Source: Manis javanica (Eukaryota; Chordata; Mammalia; Pholidota; Manidae). From it: 64,000 nt of DNA. This document shows, piece after piece, positions 1-11,979 of this stretch. Numbering within the stretch: the stretch's first letter is position 1; each line of letters starts with the position of its first letter. A model generated the notes under the pieces. It saw nothing but the letters and a program-made list of their open reading frames with translations. It had not been told where the DNA came from and ran no database searches. The stretch lies in NCBI RefSeq assembly GCF_040802235.1, contig NC_133166.1, positions 1,302,001 to 1,366,000 of the forward strand, written 5' to 3'. The position numbers and the translations under genes were made by a program.

Positions 1-1
1 G

Positions 2-1447
2 GTCACTAACAAATGGAAACTCATCCCATGCTCCTGGCTAGGAAGAATTAATACCATCAAAATCGCCATCCTGCCCAAAGCAATATACAGATTCGATGCA
101 ATCCCTATCAAATTACCAACAGCATTCTTCAATGAACTGGAACAAATAGTTCAAAAATTCATATGGAACCACCAAAGACCCCAAATAGCCAAAGCAATCC
201 TGAGAAGGAAGAATAAAGTGGAGGGTATCTCGCTCCCCAACTTCAAGCTCTACTACAAAGCTACAGTAATCAAGACAATTTGGTACTGGCACAAGAACAG
301 AGCCACAGACCAGTGGAACAGAATAGAGACTCCAGACATTAAACCAAACATATATGGCCAATTAATATATGATAAAGGAGCCATGGACATACAATGGGGA
401 AATGACAGTCTCTTCAACAGATGGTGCTGGCAAAACTGGACAGCTGCATGCAAGAGAATGAAACTGGATCACTGTCTAACCCCATACACAAAAGTAAACT
501 CCAAATGGATCAAAGACCTGAATGTAAGTCATGAAACCATAAAACTCTTAGAAAAAAAAATAGGCAAAAATCTCATGGACATAAACATGAGTGACTTCTT
601 CATGAACATATCTCCCCAGGCAAGGGAAACAAAGGCAAAAATGAACAAGTGGGACTATATCAAGCTAAAAAGCTTCTGTACAGCAAAGGACACCATCAAT
701 AGAACAAAAAGGTACCCTACAGTATGGGAGAATATATTCATAAATGACAGATCTGATAAAGGATTGACATCCAAAATATATAAAGAGCTCACACACCTCA
801 ACAGACAAAAAGCAAATAATCCAATTAAAAAATGGGCAGAGGAGCTGAATAGACAGTTCTCTAAAGAAGAAATTCAGATGGCCAACAGGCACGTGAAAAC
901 ATGCTCCACATCACTAATCACCAGAGAAATGCAAATTAAAACCACAATGAGATATCACCTCACACCAGTAAGGATCGCCATCATCAAAAAGACAAACAAC
1001 AACAAATGTTGGCGAGGTTGTGGAGAAAGGGGAACCCTCCTACACTGCTGGTGGGAATGTAAACTAGTTCAACCACTGTGGGAAGCAGTATGGAGGTTCC
1101 TCAGAATGCTCAAAATAGAAATACCACTTGACCCAGGAATTCCACTTCTAGGAATTTACCCTAAGAATGCAGCACTCCAGTTTGAAAAAAACAGATGCAC
1201 CCCTATGTTTATCACTGCACTGTTTACAATAGCCAAGATATGGAAGCAACCTAAATGTCCATCAGTAGATGAATGGATAAAGAAGATGTGGTACATATAC
1301 ACAATGGAATATTACGCAGCCATAAGAAAAAAACAGATCCTACCATTCGCAACAACATGGATGGAGCTAGAGGGTATTATGCTCAGTGAAATAAGCCAGG
1401 CGGAGAAGGACAAGTACCAAATGATTTCAGTCATATGTGGAGTATAA
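2..1447 (+). CDS. LINE-1 ORF2p, C-terminal ~481 residues (partial)
   Basis: ORF2p is the endonuclease/reverse transcriptase that copies L1 RNA into a nicked chromosomal target. The frame is open from base 2 to a TAA at 1,445-1,447. An internal ATG at 218 is not the real start, because conserved ORF2 sequence ([16 protein letters not shown]) precedes it in frame. What is visible is the region after the polymerase core: the conserved [17 protein letters not shown] stretch and the C-terminal cysteine-rich motif at 1,007-1,060, which fits CX3CX7HX4C ([18 protein letters not shown]). It ends with the typical [20 protein letters not shown] block and a short ISVICGV tail. The FADD catalytic box lies upstream of the window. 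No stop or frameshift is seen in 481 codons. Whether the element is retrotransposition-competent depends on the missing 5' part. Confidence 0.93.
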   Translation, partial: VTNKWKLIPCSWLGRINTIKIAILPKAIYRFDAIPIKLPTAFFNELEQIVQKFIWNHQRPQIAKAILRRKNKVEGISLPNFKLYYKATVIKTIWYWHKNRATDQWNRIETPDIKPNIYGQLIYDKGAMDIQWGNDSLFNRWCWQNWTAACKRMKLDHCLTPYTKVNSKWIKDLNVSHETIKLLEKKIGKNLMDINMSDFFMNISPQARETKAKMNKWDYIKLKSFCTAKDTINRTKRYPTVWENIFINDRSDKGLTSKIYKELTHLNRQKANNPIKKWAEELNRQFSKEEIQMANRHVKTCSTSLITREMQIKTTMRYHLTPVRIAIIKKTNNNKCWRGCGERGTLLHCWWECKLVQPLWEAVWRFLRMLKIEIPLDPGIPLLGIYPKNAALQFEKNRCTPMFITALFTIAKIWKQPKCPSVDEWIKKMWYIYTMEYYAAIRKKQILPFATTWMELEGIMLSEISQAEKDKYQMISVICGV

Positions 1448-1541
1448 GATCAAAGGAAAACTGAAGGAACAAAACAGCAGCAGAATCACAGAACCCAAGA
1501 ATGGACTAATAGTTACCAAAGGGAAAGGGACTGGGGATGAT

Positions 1542-1571
1542 GGGGGGGGGAAGGGAGGGATAAGGGTGGGG
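1542..1571 (+). other. G-quadruplex-prone tract in L1 3' UTR
   Basis: Nine consecutive G, then GGGAGGG and GGGTGGGG, give at least four G-runs of three or more within 30 bases, which satisfies a standard intramolecular G4 pattern. G-rich polypurine tracts in the 3' UTR are a known feature of mammalian L1s. The C-rich mirror of this tract lies at about 58,290-58,340 in the minus-strand L1. Confidence 0.75.
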
Positions 1572-1906
1572 AAAAAGAAAGAGGGCATTAAGATTAGCAT
1601 GTATAGTGCATGGGGGGCACGGGGAAGGCTGTGCAACACAGAGAAGACAAGTAGTGATTTTATAGCATCTTACTATGAGGATGGACAGTGACTATGAAGG
1701 GGTATGTGGGGGGGACTTGGTGAAGTGGGGAACCTAGTAAACATAATGTTCTTTCTGTAATTGTAGATTAATGATACCAAAATAAAAATAAAATTAAAAA
1801 AAGACATAAAGGTATAAAGTGGAAGCCAAGACACTGGCCTGAGACAACCATTATTACCATTTCGGCCTATCTCCTCACAGGGCTTTATATGCACACAGTT
1901 TATGCA

Positions 1907-1925
1907 ACACACACACACACACACA
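1907..1925. repeat. (CA)n microsatellite
   Basis: About nine AC dinucleotides in a row, just 3' of the young L1. No further structure. Confidence 0.9.
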
Positions 1926-1977
1926 GAATCGTCTTGGACCCTTGCTTATGTGACTTGCTTTTTTTTTCCACTCGCTC

Positions 1978-2300
1978 TGTGAATTCATTCATTCCTCACA
2001 CATTTAATGAGAATCAATTCTGTTCCAGTGCCCTCCAGGCCCTAGGAACAGGTCAGTGAACAGGACAGACAACAGTTCCTGTCCTTGTGGAGCTTATATT
2101 CTTGCAGAGAAGGCAGACCAGAAAAACGAATAAGCATGTGCTATTGCAGATGGTAATAAGTGCTTTTTTAAAAAGAGAGGGTAGGAGGATAGGGAGTTGG
2201 TATGACTATTTAAATAGGATCGAAATAGGTCTCTCTACTAAGATGGCATTCCAGCGGAAACCTGGGATTCAGGTCGCCAAGGAAATGGGGGTGGTTGGAG
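1978..2300 (-). mobile_element. L2 LINE 3' end
   Basis: The TTCATTCATTC start, the gaacaggtcagtgaacaggaca block and the tccttgtggagcttatattc segment are the reverse complement of the well-known L2 3' consensus. Diverged and not coding. Confidence 0.7.
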
Positions 2301-2667
2301 AAAAATGGGGAAGAAGGGACTGTGAGAAACCATGTGGGTTGGGTGGCAGGAAGAGATCAAATAAGGCCTTGGAGACCACGCAAGGAGCCTCGACTGTCAT
2401 TGTGAACAAGAAGGGGGCCCACTGGTGGGTTTTAAGCAAAGGAAAACTCCTTTTTTTCCTCACTGGCCCTTCTGACCCATTTTCCCTCCTCCACCACCCC
2501 ACCAACCCACCTTACATTTTTAAAAAGTACTCTGTGTCTTCACACTACCATCCACCAGCACTCCTGTGACTATCATCTGCAGGGCCAGGTCTCTCCCCAC
2601 ATTCTGGAAAGACTGTATCTCCTGGTTCAAGGTCACCCTTGGTGATTCAGCTGTCCCTGCAACTCAG

Positions 2668-2855
2668 AGAGTCTCAATCCTCCTGCACATTAAAATCACC
2701 TATGTTAGGTGCTTTAAAAACAAAATACCTGTGTTAGGATCTAACCCACAGATAATCTAATTAATTTGGTCTAAGAAGGACGAAGGCATGTACTTTTTTT
2801 AATTCTCAGGTGATTGCAATATGCAGCTAAGGTTAAGTAAGAACCATGTTATAAC
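2668..2855. mobile_element. hAT-Charlie MITE-like remnant
   Basis: The layout tcctgcacattaaaatcacc, then ttaatttggtctaag, then ctcaggtgattgcaatatgca follows short non-autonomous hAT (MER5/MER20-class) elements. Family assignment is from memory of the consensus shape and is uncertain. Confidence 0.5.
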
Positions 2856-3884
2856 TGATCCTTCAATAGCCTGAACTTTCAGCTCCTGATCTTCTTATAT
2901 CCCATCTTTCTCATGCCGTGGACTTTAACGGTATCCATAACAACCCATTGTAATCTCAATTTTAAGCCTTCCATTCTCCAGCTACACTTCCTAGTTATCC
3001 CAACTAGAGCCCAATGATCCTACCACATTTTCAAGGTCTCAGCCTCCACATGGCCTCACTTCCTTCCTTACTCAGTCTACATTCTGTGGTCAGTCATTAC
3101 CATGACCCTTTCCGTATATCATTAACCCCTGTCCTATTATCACTCCTTCTGTGCAGCCCAGAAATTACCCAAACTGATTAATGAACCAGTCTCCACTAAT
3201 TACACCAGTTTCCAAAGGGTTGAAGACTTCATCTTTACCTCCATGGCTCCTTCAACCAGTTGCATGAATCTCAAAGCATTATAAGATCATTTCCTTTGCC
3301 CTATATCCAGAATACTTTGACTCAGACCTCCAGGCAAACATATCCTCTATTCAATGCCATTTCATCTTTCACTTAAATCTCTTGGGGGGCTCTACTTGCT
3401 GATTTAAGAAGTTACCCTACTAGAAACCTAGCCCTGATGACATTCAAAAGAATATTGAATTTTCTACCTGGTCAAACTGATACAAACTTATGCCACCACT
3501 GAAAAGCAGGGGAATGTTTAAAACGCTGTTAAAAACATCAAGTTTTTGGTACCCGTCTCCCAGTCCAGAAATTCCAAAATTGGAGAATAAGCTGAATGCA
3601 TAGGGTTATTGTTTCCTAATCTTATCAGAGACGGAGCTATTGGAGGAGCTTCAGATCCACATAGAAGTAAGTCTTAATTTCATTCCTAATACAGTTTTAT
3701 GACCTTGTCGCCTCTCCCACCCATTATAACTTCCTGCCGAACACCATCAAAACACCTGGTTCCATTAGTCAAATCCGGGGTTACTCACCCACATTTAAGT
3801 TTCCTTCCACCTATAGATATAGGAACAAAGCTCATGTGAACTTTACTTCAGCATCCCTGACATCTACCAAACTTACCAAAACTT
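2856..3884. other. Intergenic, nothing recognised
   Basis: No open frame with family features, no recognisable repeat and no RNA gene. Composition is even, with many stops in all frames. Confidence 0.5.
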
Positions 3885-4145
3885 ACCCAAGAGGATTAAG
3901 AGCAAATATAGTCTTATAACTCATCAAGAAATCGAATCCATATGAAAACTTCCCCACTAAGGAAACTCCTGGCCCAGAAGGCTTCACAGAGATATTTCTA
4001 AACATTTAAGGAAATGATATAATAGATCATTTCCCAATTCTTGTGTAAAGCCAGCATAACCTGCATCCATAATGACACAAGAACATATAAGGAAAGAAAA
4101 TTACAGGTCAATCTCTCTCGTGATAATAGATGTAAAAATCCAAAA
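3885..4145 (+). mobile_element. Ancient L1 (L1M) ORF2 fragment
   Basis: Decayed ORF2 reverse transcriptase text is visible: cctggcccagaaggcttcacagagatatttctaaacatttaagg corresponds to the GPDGFT..F..TFK region, followed by gaaaattacaggtcaatctctc (the ..NYRPISL region). Stops and indels make it non-coding. It ends at a short (AAAT)n tract near 4,150. Confidence 0.65.
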
Positions 4146-5839
4146 AAATAAATAAATAAAGGTTGGCAGACTTATTCCAATGTTGTAGAAAAGGGGTTCT
4201 TCATTTCATATTCCTGGATTAAATCTTGTATTTTTCCCAAGCATACAAACAGGATTCATTCATTTAACATTTGAATATCAATCAGTGTACCTGACCACAT
4301 TTTCAGAACATAAAAGGAAAAACTGTATTTCCTTATGTGTTTCATGTGCCAAGCTGTCTCATCTCCATGCCCCCCACATAAAACCAACTGGACAGAGCCT
4401 GCTATGGCTCATCAAATGCAGTTAAAGTGGACTTGCCATGTGGGAAATTACCCTTGTCAACACCAGGGAGGTCCTTTAGCAGAAAGGCTCAGGGACAAAC
4501 TGAGATGCTCAAATCAAATGGTTTGCTAAATCAGTAACAAATCTACAGGGAGAAGCAAGGGCAAAGGGACTTATTTAGGAAACAGTTCAAATAGAAGGAA
4601 GAACTACACTACCTGAATCGTGTATCATGCAATGTGTGCGTGTGCGTGTGCACGTGCCTCCATCTCTCACTCTATTGCTCTCTCACCCTCTCTGCCCCAT
4701 CAGCATCTTACTGACACATGGTCATGAGAACACCGAGTTGAGGACAAACAAAGGGAGTCAGAGGACAGAAGGTGCCTGGAGCCAGCAGGTGTTCCATCAG
4801 AAGGATGCAGCAACAAGCATGCCTCGCCAAGAGCTGTAGCACGCCAGGGACTTGCTAAGCAACCAAGCCTTTTATCTGCATGTCTTGGGCAGAGAACAAG
4901 TGGGGCCAAAACTGGGCCACCACCCAAGGGTGCCAATTTAAGACCTCATGACTACTGAGCGCTCCAGGCACGGAACTGCCTCGTGCGCTACATGAACGTC
5001 CTACATCTTGGGCCACTCCTGCCTTCCTAGGAATATTCATCACACGTACTCTACATTCCCTTTCTCCCAAACTCCCTGGCTCTATACTTAGTTTTTCTTC
5101 TCTATGGTAAAATTGTTCTTAGATAATACAAACACGTATTACAGGTCCCTCTGTCAGAAGGATTTTCAGCCAGATACGCAAAGATCTGTCACATCTCAGA
5201 GCCTCTCAGACATGACTCAGAAACCTATAGCCAAATCAAAAGAAGCAGGAACTGAAGAAGAAGAAGAAGAAATTCACAGGGGGAAAGAGGTGGGGTGTCT
5301 CAGGTGGCAGGAGACAGATTCAGGAGCAGCAGCTGCAGCTGCGAAAAAAAAAGACTGGCCACACAGGAAAGCATCCAAAACCTGTGACGACGACAGATCT
5401 AAGTTGGGACAGGCAGTCAGCATCACCCGAGTGCTCCAGGAGATGGCATTCATGAAGAATGCAGTGTGAAGGAGGTGAAGCTGTGAAATGTGGTGCTGGG
5501 CCAGAGGTGGATGAGAAAATGAAGAGGGATGTAGGCAGAGAGAAAGGTAACGCTGGACAGTCAGGCTGCAGCCACCCATCTGGGATTCTGCCACAGGCTC
5601 CAGGGCCTACGACAAACTGGATCCCAGGCCTGGAGGAGACACAAGTCTGGAGGAAAAATAATAGGAATCACGTTATCCAACTCTGCTGCTAAAGTGCAGG
5701 GCAGACGTTTCACCAGGATGGTGATGCTAAGGCATAGAGTCTGACATTAAATCCCCTTATGTCTCTCCAGATCAACGTTTTGATGATTTCTCCAGACTAG
5801 ACCAGTAATATCAAGTAATTCCCAGAAGACTGAACTCCT
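4146..5839. other. Intergenic, nothing recognised
   Basis: Includes a short GT-rich run near 4,632-4,655 and a GAA-rich stretch near 5,245-5,275, but no gene or clear repeat. The longest frames here (about 120 codons at 5,104-5,469 and 106 codons opposite) show no family motif and are antisense to one another, as expected by chance. Confidence 0.5.
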
Positions 5840-6082
5840 AGTGGCTGGAAAGAAGCACAGATCCAAGGCCAGATCCCAGCTATGGTCCTGACTTTGCCAC
5901 TTAACAGCTATGTCCTCACACTGATCATGTCACTTCCCTGAGCCTCAGTTACCCCCTCCATAATAATGCAGACAATGTTTGCTGAGCAGAAGTCTGAGAG
6001 TTTATGTGAAGATAAAATGAGGTAACATTTATGCAAGTTATTGCTAAACTCTACAAATGTTAGTTGCTATTATTACTAGTGA
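5840..6082 (+). mobile_element. MIR SINE
   Basis: Follows the MIR order: ccagctatggtcctgactttgccacttaacagctatg, then cttccctgagcctcagttacc, then gaagataaaatgaggtaacatttatgcaa. Ancient tRNA-derived SINE core, well diverged. Confidence 0.75.
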
Positions 6083-6085
6083 TTC

Positions 6086-6744
6086 GCTGTGCAATCAGAA
6101 AAAAAAATAGTGAGCTTTACTGGGTCTCCAGCTTGGCTTATGAGAAAGAGGAGAAGATCATTAACAGCCTCTCTGCTGTTAATGAGGGAAAGAGCAACTG
6201 CCTCAAACCAGTAGGAAGATGGTATTGTGTGAGCATTCAGTGGCATTCTGGGCAATTCTCCCTCTCTGGAGTCTCATATGCATTAAACTTAAGTTAGAGG
6301 CCCTCTGGGGGTCTAAATGAAGAGGGTCAGTGCTATACCAGGAGCCCCTGAGGGCCTCAGACCTCACATAGCATCAGGGGCTCCCTCTCCAGGCTTCCGG
6401 CCTGTGCATCCTGGACCATCAATCATCACCTTCCCACTCAGCCCCTGGGACCCTCCAAAATGAGGCAATTCTCACAGGTACCGAAGGAAAGGCCAGATAA
6501 GAGCTCAGCCAGAAACCTTCCCAGGGAGGAGAGATGCAAAAGTCTGCCAGGACCATCTGAGAGCACGTACCGCTGGAGCTGGTGCGAGGCAGCCAACATC
6601 ACAGGAGAGAAAGTCACTCCCAGGCGCATCGGGGAGCTGAACTCGGAGGAAGATGGCCCCTGCTTCTCCACAGGTCAAAGTGCTCACTGGTGAGCCCCCA
6701 CCTCTCCTCTGCTCCCCTTCTTTCCCTGTCCCCTCAAGCCCCTG
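6086..6744. other. Intergenic, nothing recognised
   Basis: Moderately GC-rich sequence. Overlapping frames of 77-96 codons on both strands carry no known motif. Confidence 0.45.
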
Positions 6745-6955
6745 TTTAGACGTAATAACAAGCATATTGATTGCGTGCCATACACACTGCTTCAAACAAA
6801 AGCATCATCTCATTTACCCCTCACAGCGACTCTAAGCCTAGATGTCATTATTCCCACTTTGTAGAAGACAAAACTGAATGAGGTGAAGTAACCTGCCCAA
6901 GGTCACAAAACCAGTGAGGGCCAGGCATTGGGGTTCAAAGCCAGATGTGGCCAAT
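6745..6955 (-). mobile_element. MIR SINE
   Basis: Reverse MIR: tcatctcatttacccctcacag, then cccactttgtagaagacaaaactga, then gtaacctgcccaaggtcacaaa. These are the diagnostic MIR/MIRb blocks in reverse. Confidence 0.8.
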
Positions 6956-7774
6956 GCCAGGGCCCACACCCTCAACTGCTAGGCAGTGAGGCTTCCCAGA
7001 AACATGCCGCCAGCCCCAGGAGCCAGCCATGGATGGAAGAAATGCTTCTGAAAGGTAAAGAAAGGTTCAGCTACTTGGTGGTACATTGGCAATGGTTGGG
7101 GTGTGGGTGTAGGAAGAGGACTGGAGAGTCTCTTTGTCCCCCAGCTCTTCTAGGCCACTTGGGCGCTCACCATTGCTCCATGGAGCTGGGTTCTCAATGC
7201 CAGAATTCAAAATCTGGACGTCCTCCTGGGCTCTGAGCCTCTGGACCAACAAGTTGTGGCCTGCAATCCCATCAGTGAGACTACCTGTAAGCCTGATTAT
7301 TAAGGTCAGTGCTTCTCTTCTGTTCAGTTATACAAAAGCATCCTTTTCAAAGAAGGGAGTTAGAGCAACTGCTAATTGCTCTTCTTTGGGCACACGTACG
7401 AACGAGACAAATCTTACAAAAGACAGTGAGTTTTCCTCCTGTGCAGGGGAAGAGACCCTGAGGTGGCCAGGGTTCCCTCTGACATCCTTGCCTCCAGGCT
7501 AAGAGGAGAGTGTCCATTTCTCTGGGGCTTTTTCCTTCGGAAAATCCTGCATCTTCATGACACTCCCCTCATCGGCCCTCCGGAGTCCTGTTCAGATACC
7601 CAGGCCACATGTGCCGTCCCCTTCAGGATCAGCCTCAACACTGAGGTTCCTGCTGCGGAGATGTACGAACAGGGACCAAGCGCGTCCTTGCTCTGTCCCG
7701 CTCCAGGGCATCCAGTCCACCTGGCACAAGAGCTAAACCCACTCAGGCTGCTAGTCAGCACATCTCAAAACCCT
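6956..7774. other. Intergenic, nothing recognised
   Basis: No supported gene or repeat. The 159-codon frame at 7,463-7,942 has no family features and runs into the MER20-like remnant downstream. Confidence 0.45.
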
Positions 7775-7925
7775 AACAGGAATTGGGAATCAGCTGCAGA
7801 TTTTGTTAAAATTCAGATCCAACTCAGTAGGAGGTCTGGGGCAAAACCAGGCTCTATATTTCTGAGGAGTACCAGTGATGTCAAGGTGTGCAAGGTCCAC
7901 TTAGGTAACCAGGTGCTGAAGACCA
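7775..7925 (-). mobile_element. MER20-like hAT remnant
   Basis: ttcagatccaactcagtagg-aggtctggggc, then a diverged gcatttct-like block, then gtaccagtgatgtcaagg and gtccacttaggtaac follow MER20 in reverse. Diverged, so the ends are approximate. Confidence 0.5.
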
Positions 7926-8289
7926 GTAAGTGCAGCTTGTGAGCATCCGTCCCATCCGGCCAGGGAAAACAAAGCAAGAGAAAGCCAAACAGAACCCCCT
8001 GTGCAAACTGCCAATTTTCTCCCACCAGCTGAAAAAAAAAAAACACCCATTGAAAAGTTCAGCATGAAAGCAAAGTCAGAGACGGCAGGCTAACATTTTT
8101 TATTGAAGGTCTCTGAGGCTCTAAATTCCAAATTGCTTTCATCCAAAGATGCTTTAAGACAGCTGCTGTTTTGCTGATAATTTTAAGAGTGGCAACAGCA
8201 TAGAGGTCCCTCTCCCTGAGCCTGCTTAAACAAGACATTCATAAAATGTAACATTGTGCAGCCTTTGGGGAAAAGCAGGGCTTAATTAT
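7926..8289. other. Intergenic, nothing recognised
   Basis: A poly(A) run of twelve at about 8,031-8,042 suggests an unrecognised retroposed end, but no parent sequence was identified. Confidence 0.4.
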
Positions 8290-8440
8290 TGGATTTTTAC
8301 TTGGAAAGATCCCCAAGATACTTTGTTAAATAAAGAAGAAAAACAAGATGCAGAGCAATGTGTAGAGTTTGCTACCACAGGTCTCTTTTAAAAGAGAAAA
8401 TATATAGATGCACATATTGCCTATATAAGCAATGTCTAAC
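8290..8440 (+). mobile_element. Ancient L1 3'-region fragment
   Basis: aaagatccccaagatactttgttaaataaagaagaaaaacaagatgcagagcaa resembles the post-ORF2 L1MC/L1MD segment (..atccacgatatattgttaagtg.. then aagcaagttgcaga). Short and diverged. Confidence 0.45.
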
Positions 8441-9374
8441 CAGGAAAAGAAACTGGTAGCTTCTGAAGAAGATAGTTGAGTGGCTGGGGAATCAGCACCA
8501 GGAGAAGGAGGAAGACTTATTTTCACTGCAGTCCTTTCTGGATTTTATACTTGAGAAACATATTTCTCAAAACTAAAACTAAAATGGAAAGATAATCCTC
8601 TTGTTCTTCTTTCTTACTGCCACCCACCCAAAAACTTAATGCAAGTGATTGATTCAACAAACATTTTTTAGTACCTCTTGGTGAGTCCCCAGCAGAGTTA
8701 GTTCTTAGAACAGGGGTCAGAGGAGCATCGCCTGTGTTTCCAACGTGCCAGGGTTCCAACAGTGCAGAAACTCCAAAAGCTGTTCAGTGTCTGGAGGCTC
8801 TGGGGGTCCTGACTTCCCCTGTGGGCTTCCAGAGACCTGCCTTTGAGAGCAAGAACTGCAGACCTGAGTTCTCTGCAGATGGAAGAAATTCTGCACACTC
8901 GGGTCACCCTTGAAGGATGGGTAAGTGGTCAGAGCCTAGGATCCTTCTACAGTCGGATGGCTGAACTAGATTTTCCCTAAAAAGTCTTCTTGTAAGGCCC
9001 TCATGCTGCACTTTGCTTATGTTCTGTTCTCCCAAGTTATTTCTGCCTTAAACATCTGACCTTAGGTGGCTGAGTTCTTGGGTTTTACTCTTCTACCGTT
9101 ACCCTGTTGTATCTCTTGGTTCTCACTGGTAATTTCTCTAGCTGTGCTATTTACTTTCTCTCCTGGGACTATGATCCCTAGCCAATGAAGGTGGATTATG
9201 CCAATCACTCTCCCTATTGTCATCCAAGTACAAATATCAGGGTGTTCATTTGTGCTGTAGGCAGGTCACTCACCTCTCAAACAAGGCTGGGATGTACGTG
9301 GGGGGAGTGCCTGGCCTAGAGGATAGCACAGAGCAGAGGTCCACAACTATTTTCCTCTTTCATAGTATTTCTTC
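8441..9374. other. Intergenic, nothing certain
   Basis: Holds a possible L2 end at about 8,648-8,700 (gattgattcaacaaacatttttt-agtacct) and otherwise nothing I can name. Confidence 0.4.
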
Positions 9375-9562
9375 CTCACCCCACAACCATGAGGATTATT
9401 GTAAGCCCCTCAATTCTGTTCAAAGCACTTCTGTGTTTACCATCTCTGTCCTCTGAATCCCAAAAGCCCAGCTAAGCGCTGTCCCCTCCACCTCACAGAT
9501 GAGTACACAGACTCAGCTTTCTGCAGTGATTTGCCCAGTGTCACTTCGCAAAGCGTGGAAGA
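9375..9562 (-). mobile_element. MIR SINE (diverged)
   Basis: ctccacctcacagatgagtacacagactcag and gtgatttgcccagtgtcactt match the reverse MIR core (cattttacagatgaggaaactgaggc, then cttgcccaaggtcac). Confidence 0.6.
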
Positions 9563-9744
9563 GCTGGAACCATTCCAAGATCTGGTGGCTCCCAGGAGAG
9601 CTCCTGAACCGCTGGGCTCCCAAACCCACTCCTCAAGAGATTCAAATTCGCTATCCTGTGGCCCCTTCATCTTTGTCCCCTCACTGCATTCAGATCCACA
9701 GCACGCGTTTGAACTCCCACAATGAACTATTTTACAAGTGACTT

Positions 9745-10480
9745 TTAGTAGCAGCCAGATCTTTCGTGCATGGATTTTCTAAAGCCTTTTGTTGCTTGAT
9801 TATAATATTTTAAGTTATAAATTTAGAGTTTAGTTTTTCTTAGGCTGTTACATGCAATTTCCAAATGTAATCAATTTAATTACGTATCTAGTGATATTCG
9901 TTAAAATTCAAAATTATCACGCTTGATCTTCAGTTAATGTTCCCTTAGCCCAAAACTTTAATGGATTAAATTCCTCCAACAATATGAGCAGTCACACACA
10001 CATACACAATCTGTGGAAGCAAATTCTCCTGAACATTAAACATTATTTATAAATGTGATTAATTAAATGCTCTTACACTTTTCAAACTACAACCACAAAT
10101 TTAATGTACCTGATCGCTAAAGCCCTTCAAAAGCCTTCATAAGCATTTAAACAACTTCTTGTTTTTTAATTACCAAATTACCAATCAGAATGTATATATT
10201 GATAAATCAAATGTTCTTCTGTATTTTAGCAGAGCCAAATCAAATTTAATTTAGCTAATTACCTTCCATATTTCAAGTTAGTTTAAGCAGAAACCCTTAA
10301 AGGTTTCAAGTACCTTAAATCATATACTATTCAATAGGTATATATTTAAATATGAAATCAGGTTTATATTAAATAACGTAATTGTTACAAACACTTATCG
10401 TCTTACAAATAGATCTTACACGACATTATCAAAGCATATGCCCATCTGAAATGAATTATCCTGAAGCTTCCGCAGCAACT
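9745..10480. other. AT-rich block with clustered TAATTA motifs
   Basis: A strongly AT-rich stretch with no coding potential and no repeat I can name. Four TAATTA hexamers fall at 9,877, 10,060, 10,167 and 10,256, the second within TTAATTAA. TAATTA is the core site for Lhx2-type homeodomain factors, which act in OR gene control. In DNA this AT-rich a few copies arise by chance, so a regulatory role is only a suggestion. Confidence 0.35.
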
Positions 10481-10739
10481 GGAATTACAAATTTCTGTTT
10501 GTCAGAGATGGTAAGTGTGAGGGTTGTTCACTCAGGGATTTGGACCAAAACTTCAGACTGGATGAGGGAAACCTAGGTGTCCTTCTCCGAGGATTCAGCC
10601 CACCTTGCGTGCTAACGGGCTGCACCCCTCCTCCCGTCGGGAATTTGAAATGGAATTCTGAACTCACCGTCTAGGTAGTACCTGTCCTCTTTGCAGCCTA
10701 ATCTGCTTTGAAGAGACTCTGTATCTTCCTTACAGCTCT

Positions 10740-11250
10740 CATTCACCCATTCAGCTGTTTAGTGAGGGCCTACTAGGTGGCCCTGGAGATACAGCAATGA
10801 GCAAAACTGACAGAAATGCCTGGCTGCATGGTTCTTGCAACCTGACATCAAGACAGAGATCTGTGTATATAGCATATTAGAACAGAATAAGTCCTATGAG
10901 AAAATTAAACAGAGAACAGGGGTAGTGAGTGCTGGAGCAGGAGAGGGCTTAATGTGATAGGATGCCTAGGGAGGGTTTCCCAGCAGGTGACATTTGCGCC
11001 TAAAGGACAGGAGGGAAGGGGCCGCAGGGCTACCTGGAGCAAGTGTTCTGAGGGGAGGGGACAGTCCATGCAGAGGTCCTGAACCACGCGTGGCATGTCA
11101 TGAGAGGATCAAGGAGGCACGTGCAGCTAGAGCAGGGTGAGCTCGGGTGAGAATGGGAGAAGAGGACAGAGAGGTAAGATGGCGTCACAGCACAGTGGCC
11201 AGCCTCTCCGTGGGGCTTTGAGGGCCACTGTAAGGGTTTGACTTTCACTC
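10740..11250 (-). mobile_element. L2 LINE
   Basis: The L2 3' region reads in reverse: cattcacccattcagctgtttagtgagggcctactagg, then ggagatacagcaatgagcaaaactgacag, then gagggtttcccagcaggtgacatttg, then gggctttgagggccactgtaaggg. Long but decayed copy. Confidence 0.8.
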
Positions 11251-11979
11251 GTGTGTTACTTCGCCAGTCACCCTGGCTGCTCCTCATAATAGAATGTAGA
11301 GGAACTGCAGCAATCCAAGCAAGATATGATGGTGTTTTGCCAAGAAGGGGTGGAAAATCAAATCGAGTTGCGATGACCCTAGTGAGGAAAACTTTCTTAC
11401 CTAAATGATAATTAATTTATAATCATTCTTTGACACCAGGCTCTGTGACAGATACCAGGAAACAAATTATTAAGACATGAAGTAACTGTCCTCCTACAAG
11501 GAGTGAAAGAATCCAATAGGAAACATGGAAGGGCAATTTTTAATGTTAAAATATAGTGTTGCAATTCAACTAAAGGAGTAACTGAAATGGAGGAGAGGGG
11601 GGAAGCTGAGTTTGGGGAGACCAAAGGACTTTCCAAGAAGAAAGTATAGAATTTGAAAAGTCATAAACTTTGCAATATAACATGATGTGTTTGTAGAAGT
11701 AGGTTGTTCAGAATTGCTAGAGGGCAAACGGCAGAGTGGAGATGTGCCCTAGAGGACCTCTGGCTCGCTTAGAGAACCTAGACATTACCCCGTGGGGACA
11801 GGGAACCCTTAGTACATAAACATGTGGTGGGATTGATGTGGGATTTGGGGTGCAGTCTGCCAAGCAGAGACAGAGGTGACTTTTCAGTTGCAGAAGATGT
11901 GAAACTACCTCTTTGATGGGAGTGTTAATACTCTTGATTCTCCCCTTGTTGGTCGTCGTCTGGAAACCACACCAGTGGA
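11251..11979. other. 5' flank of the first OR gene
   Basis: Contains a possible diverged L2 fragment near 11,410-11,560. No TATA-like or other decisive promoter element is clear. OR genes normally have one or more non-coding 5' exons spliced to a single coding exon. A pyrimidine-rich stretch at about 11,935-11,960 followed by ccacaccag at 11,967-11,975, a few bases before the ATG, is a weak acceptor candidate. Confidence 0.4.

Larger units (their letters stand above)
1..1806 (+). mobile_element. Young LINE-1, 3' portion (5' end outside window)
   Basis: The element enters from the left edge with the ORF2 reverse transcriptase/C-terminal part, then a G-rich 3' UTR (about 1,448-1,780) and an A-rich tail ending near 1,806. 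The 3' UTR carries a run of nine G and matches, in reverse complement, the 3' UTR of the element at 58,051-58,400. ORF2 is uninterrupted in the visible part, so the copy is young. The upstream target-site duplication lies outside the window, so age and completeness cannot be settled here. Confidence 0.95.

Noticed and set aside
218-1447. ATG at 218 as a gene start
   Set aside because: Conserved L1 ORF2 sequence continues in frame to the window edge, so this is an internal Met.
5104-5469. 121-codon frame with Glu- and Ala-rich runs
   Set aside because: The runs come from GAA and GCA/GCT simple repeats; an equally long antisense frame exists and neither has motifs.
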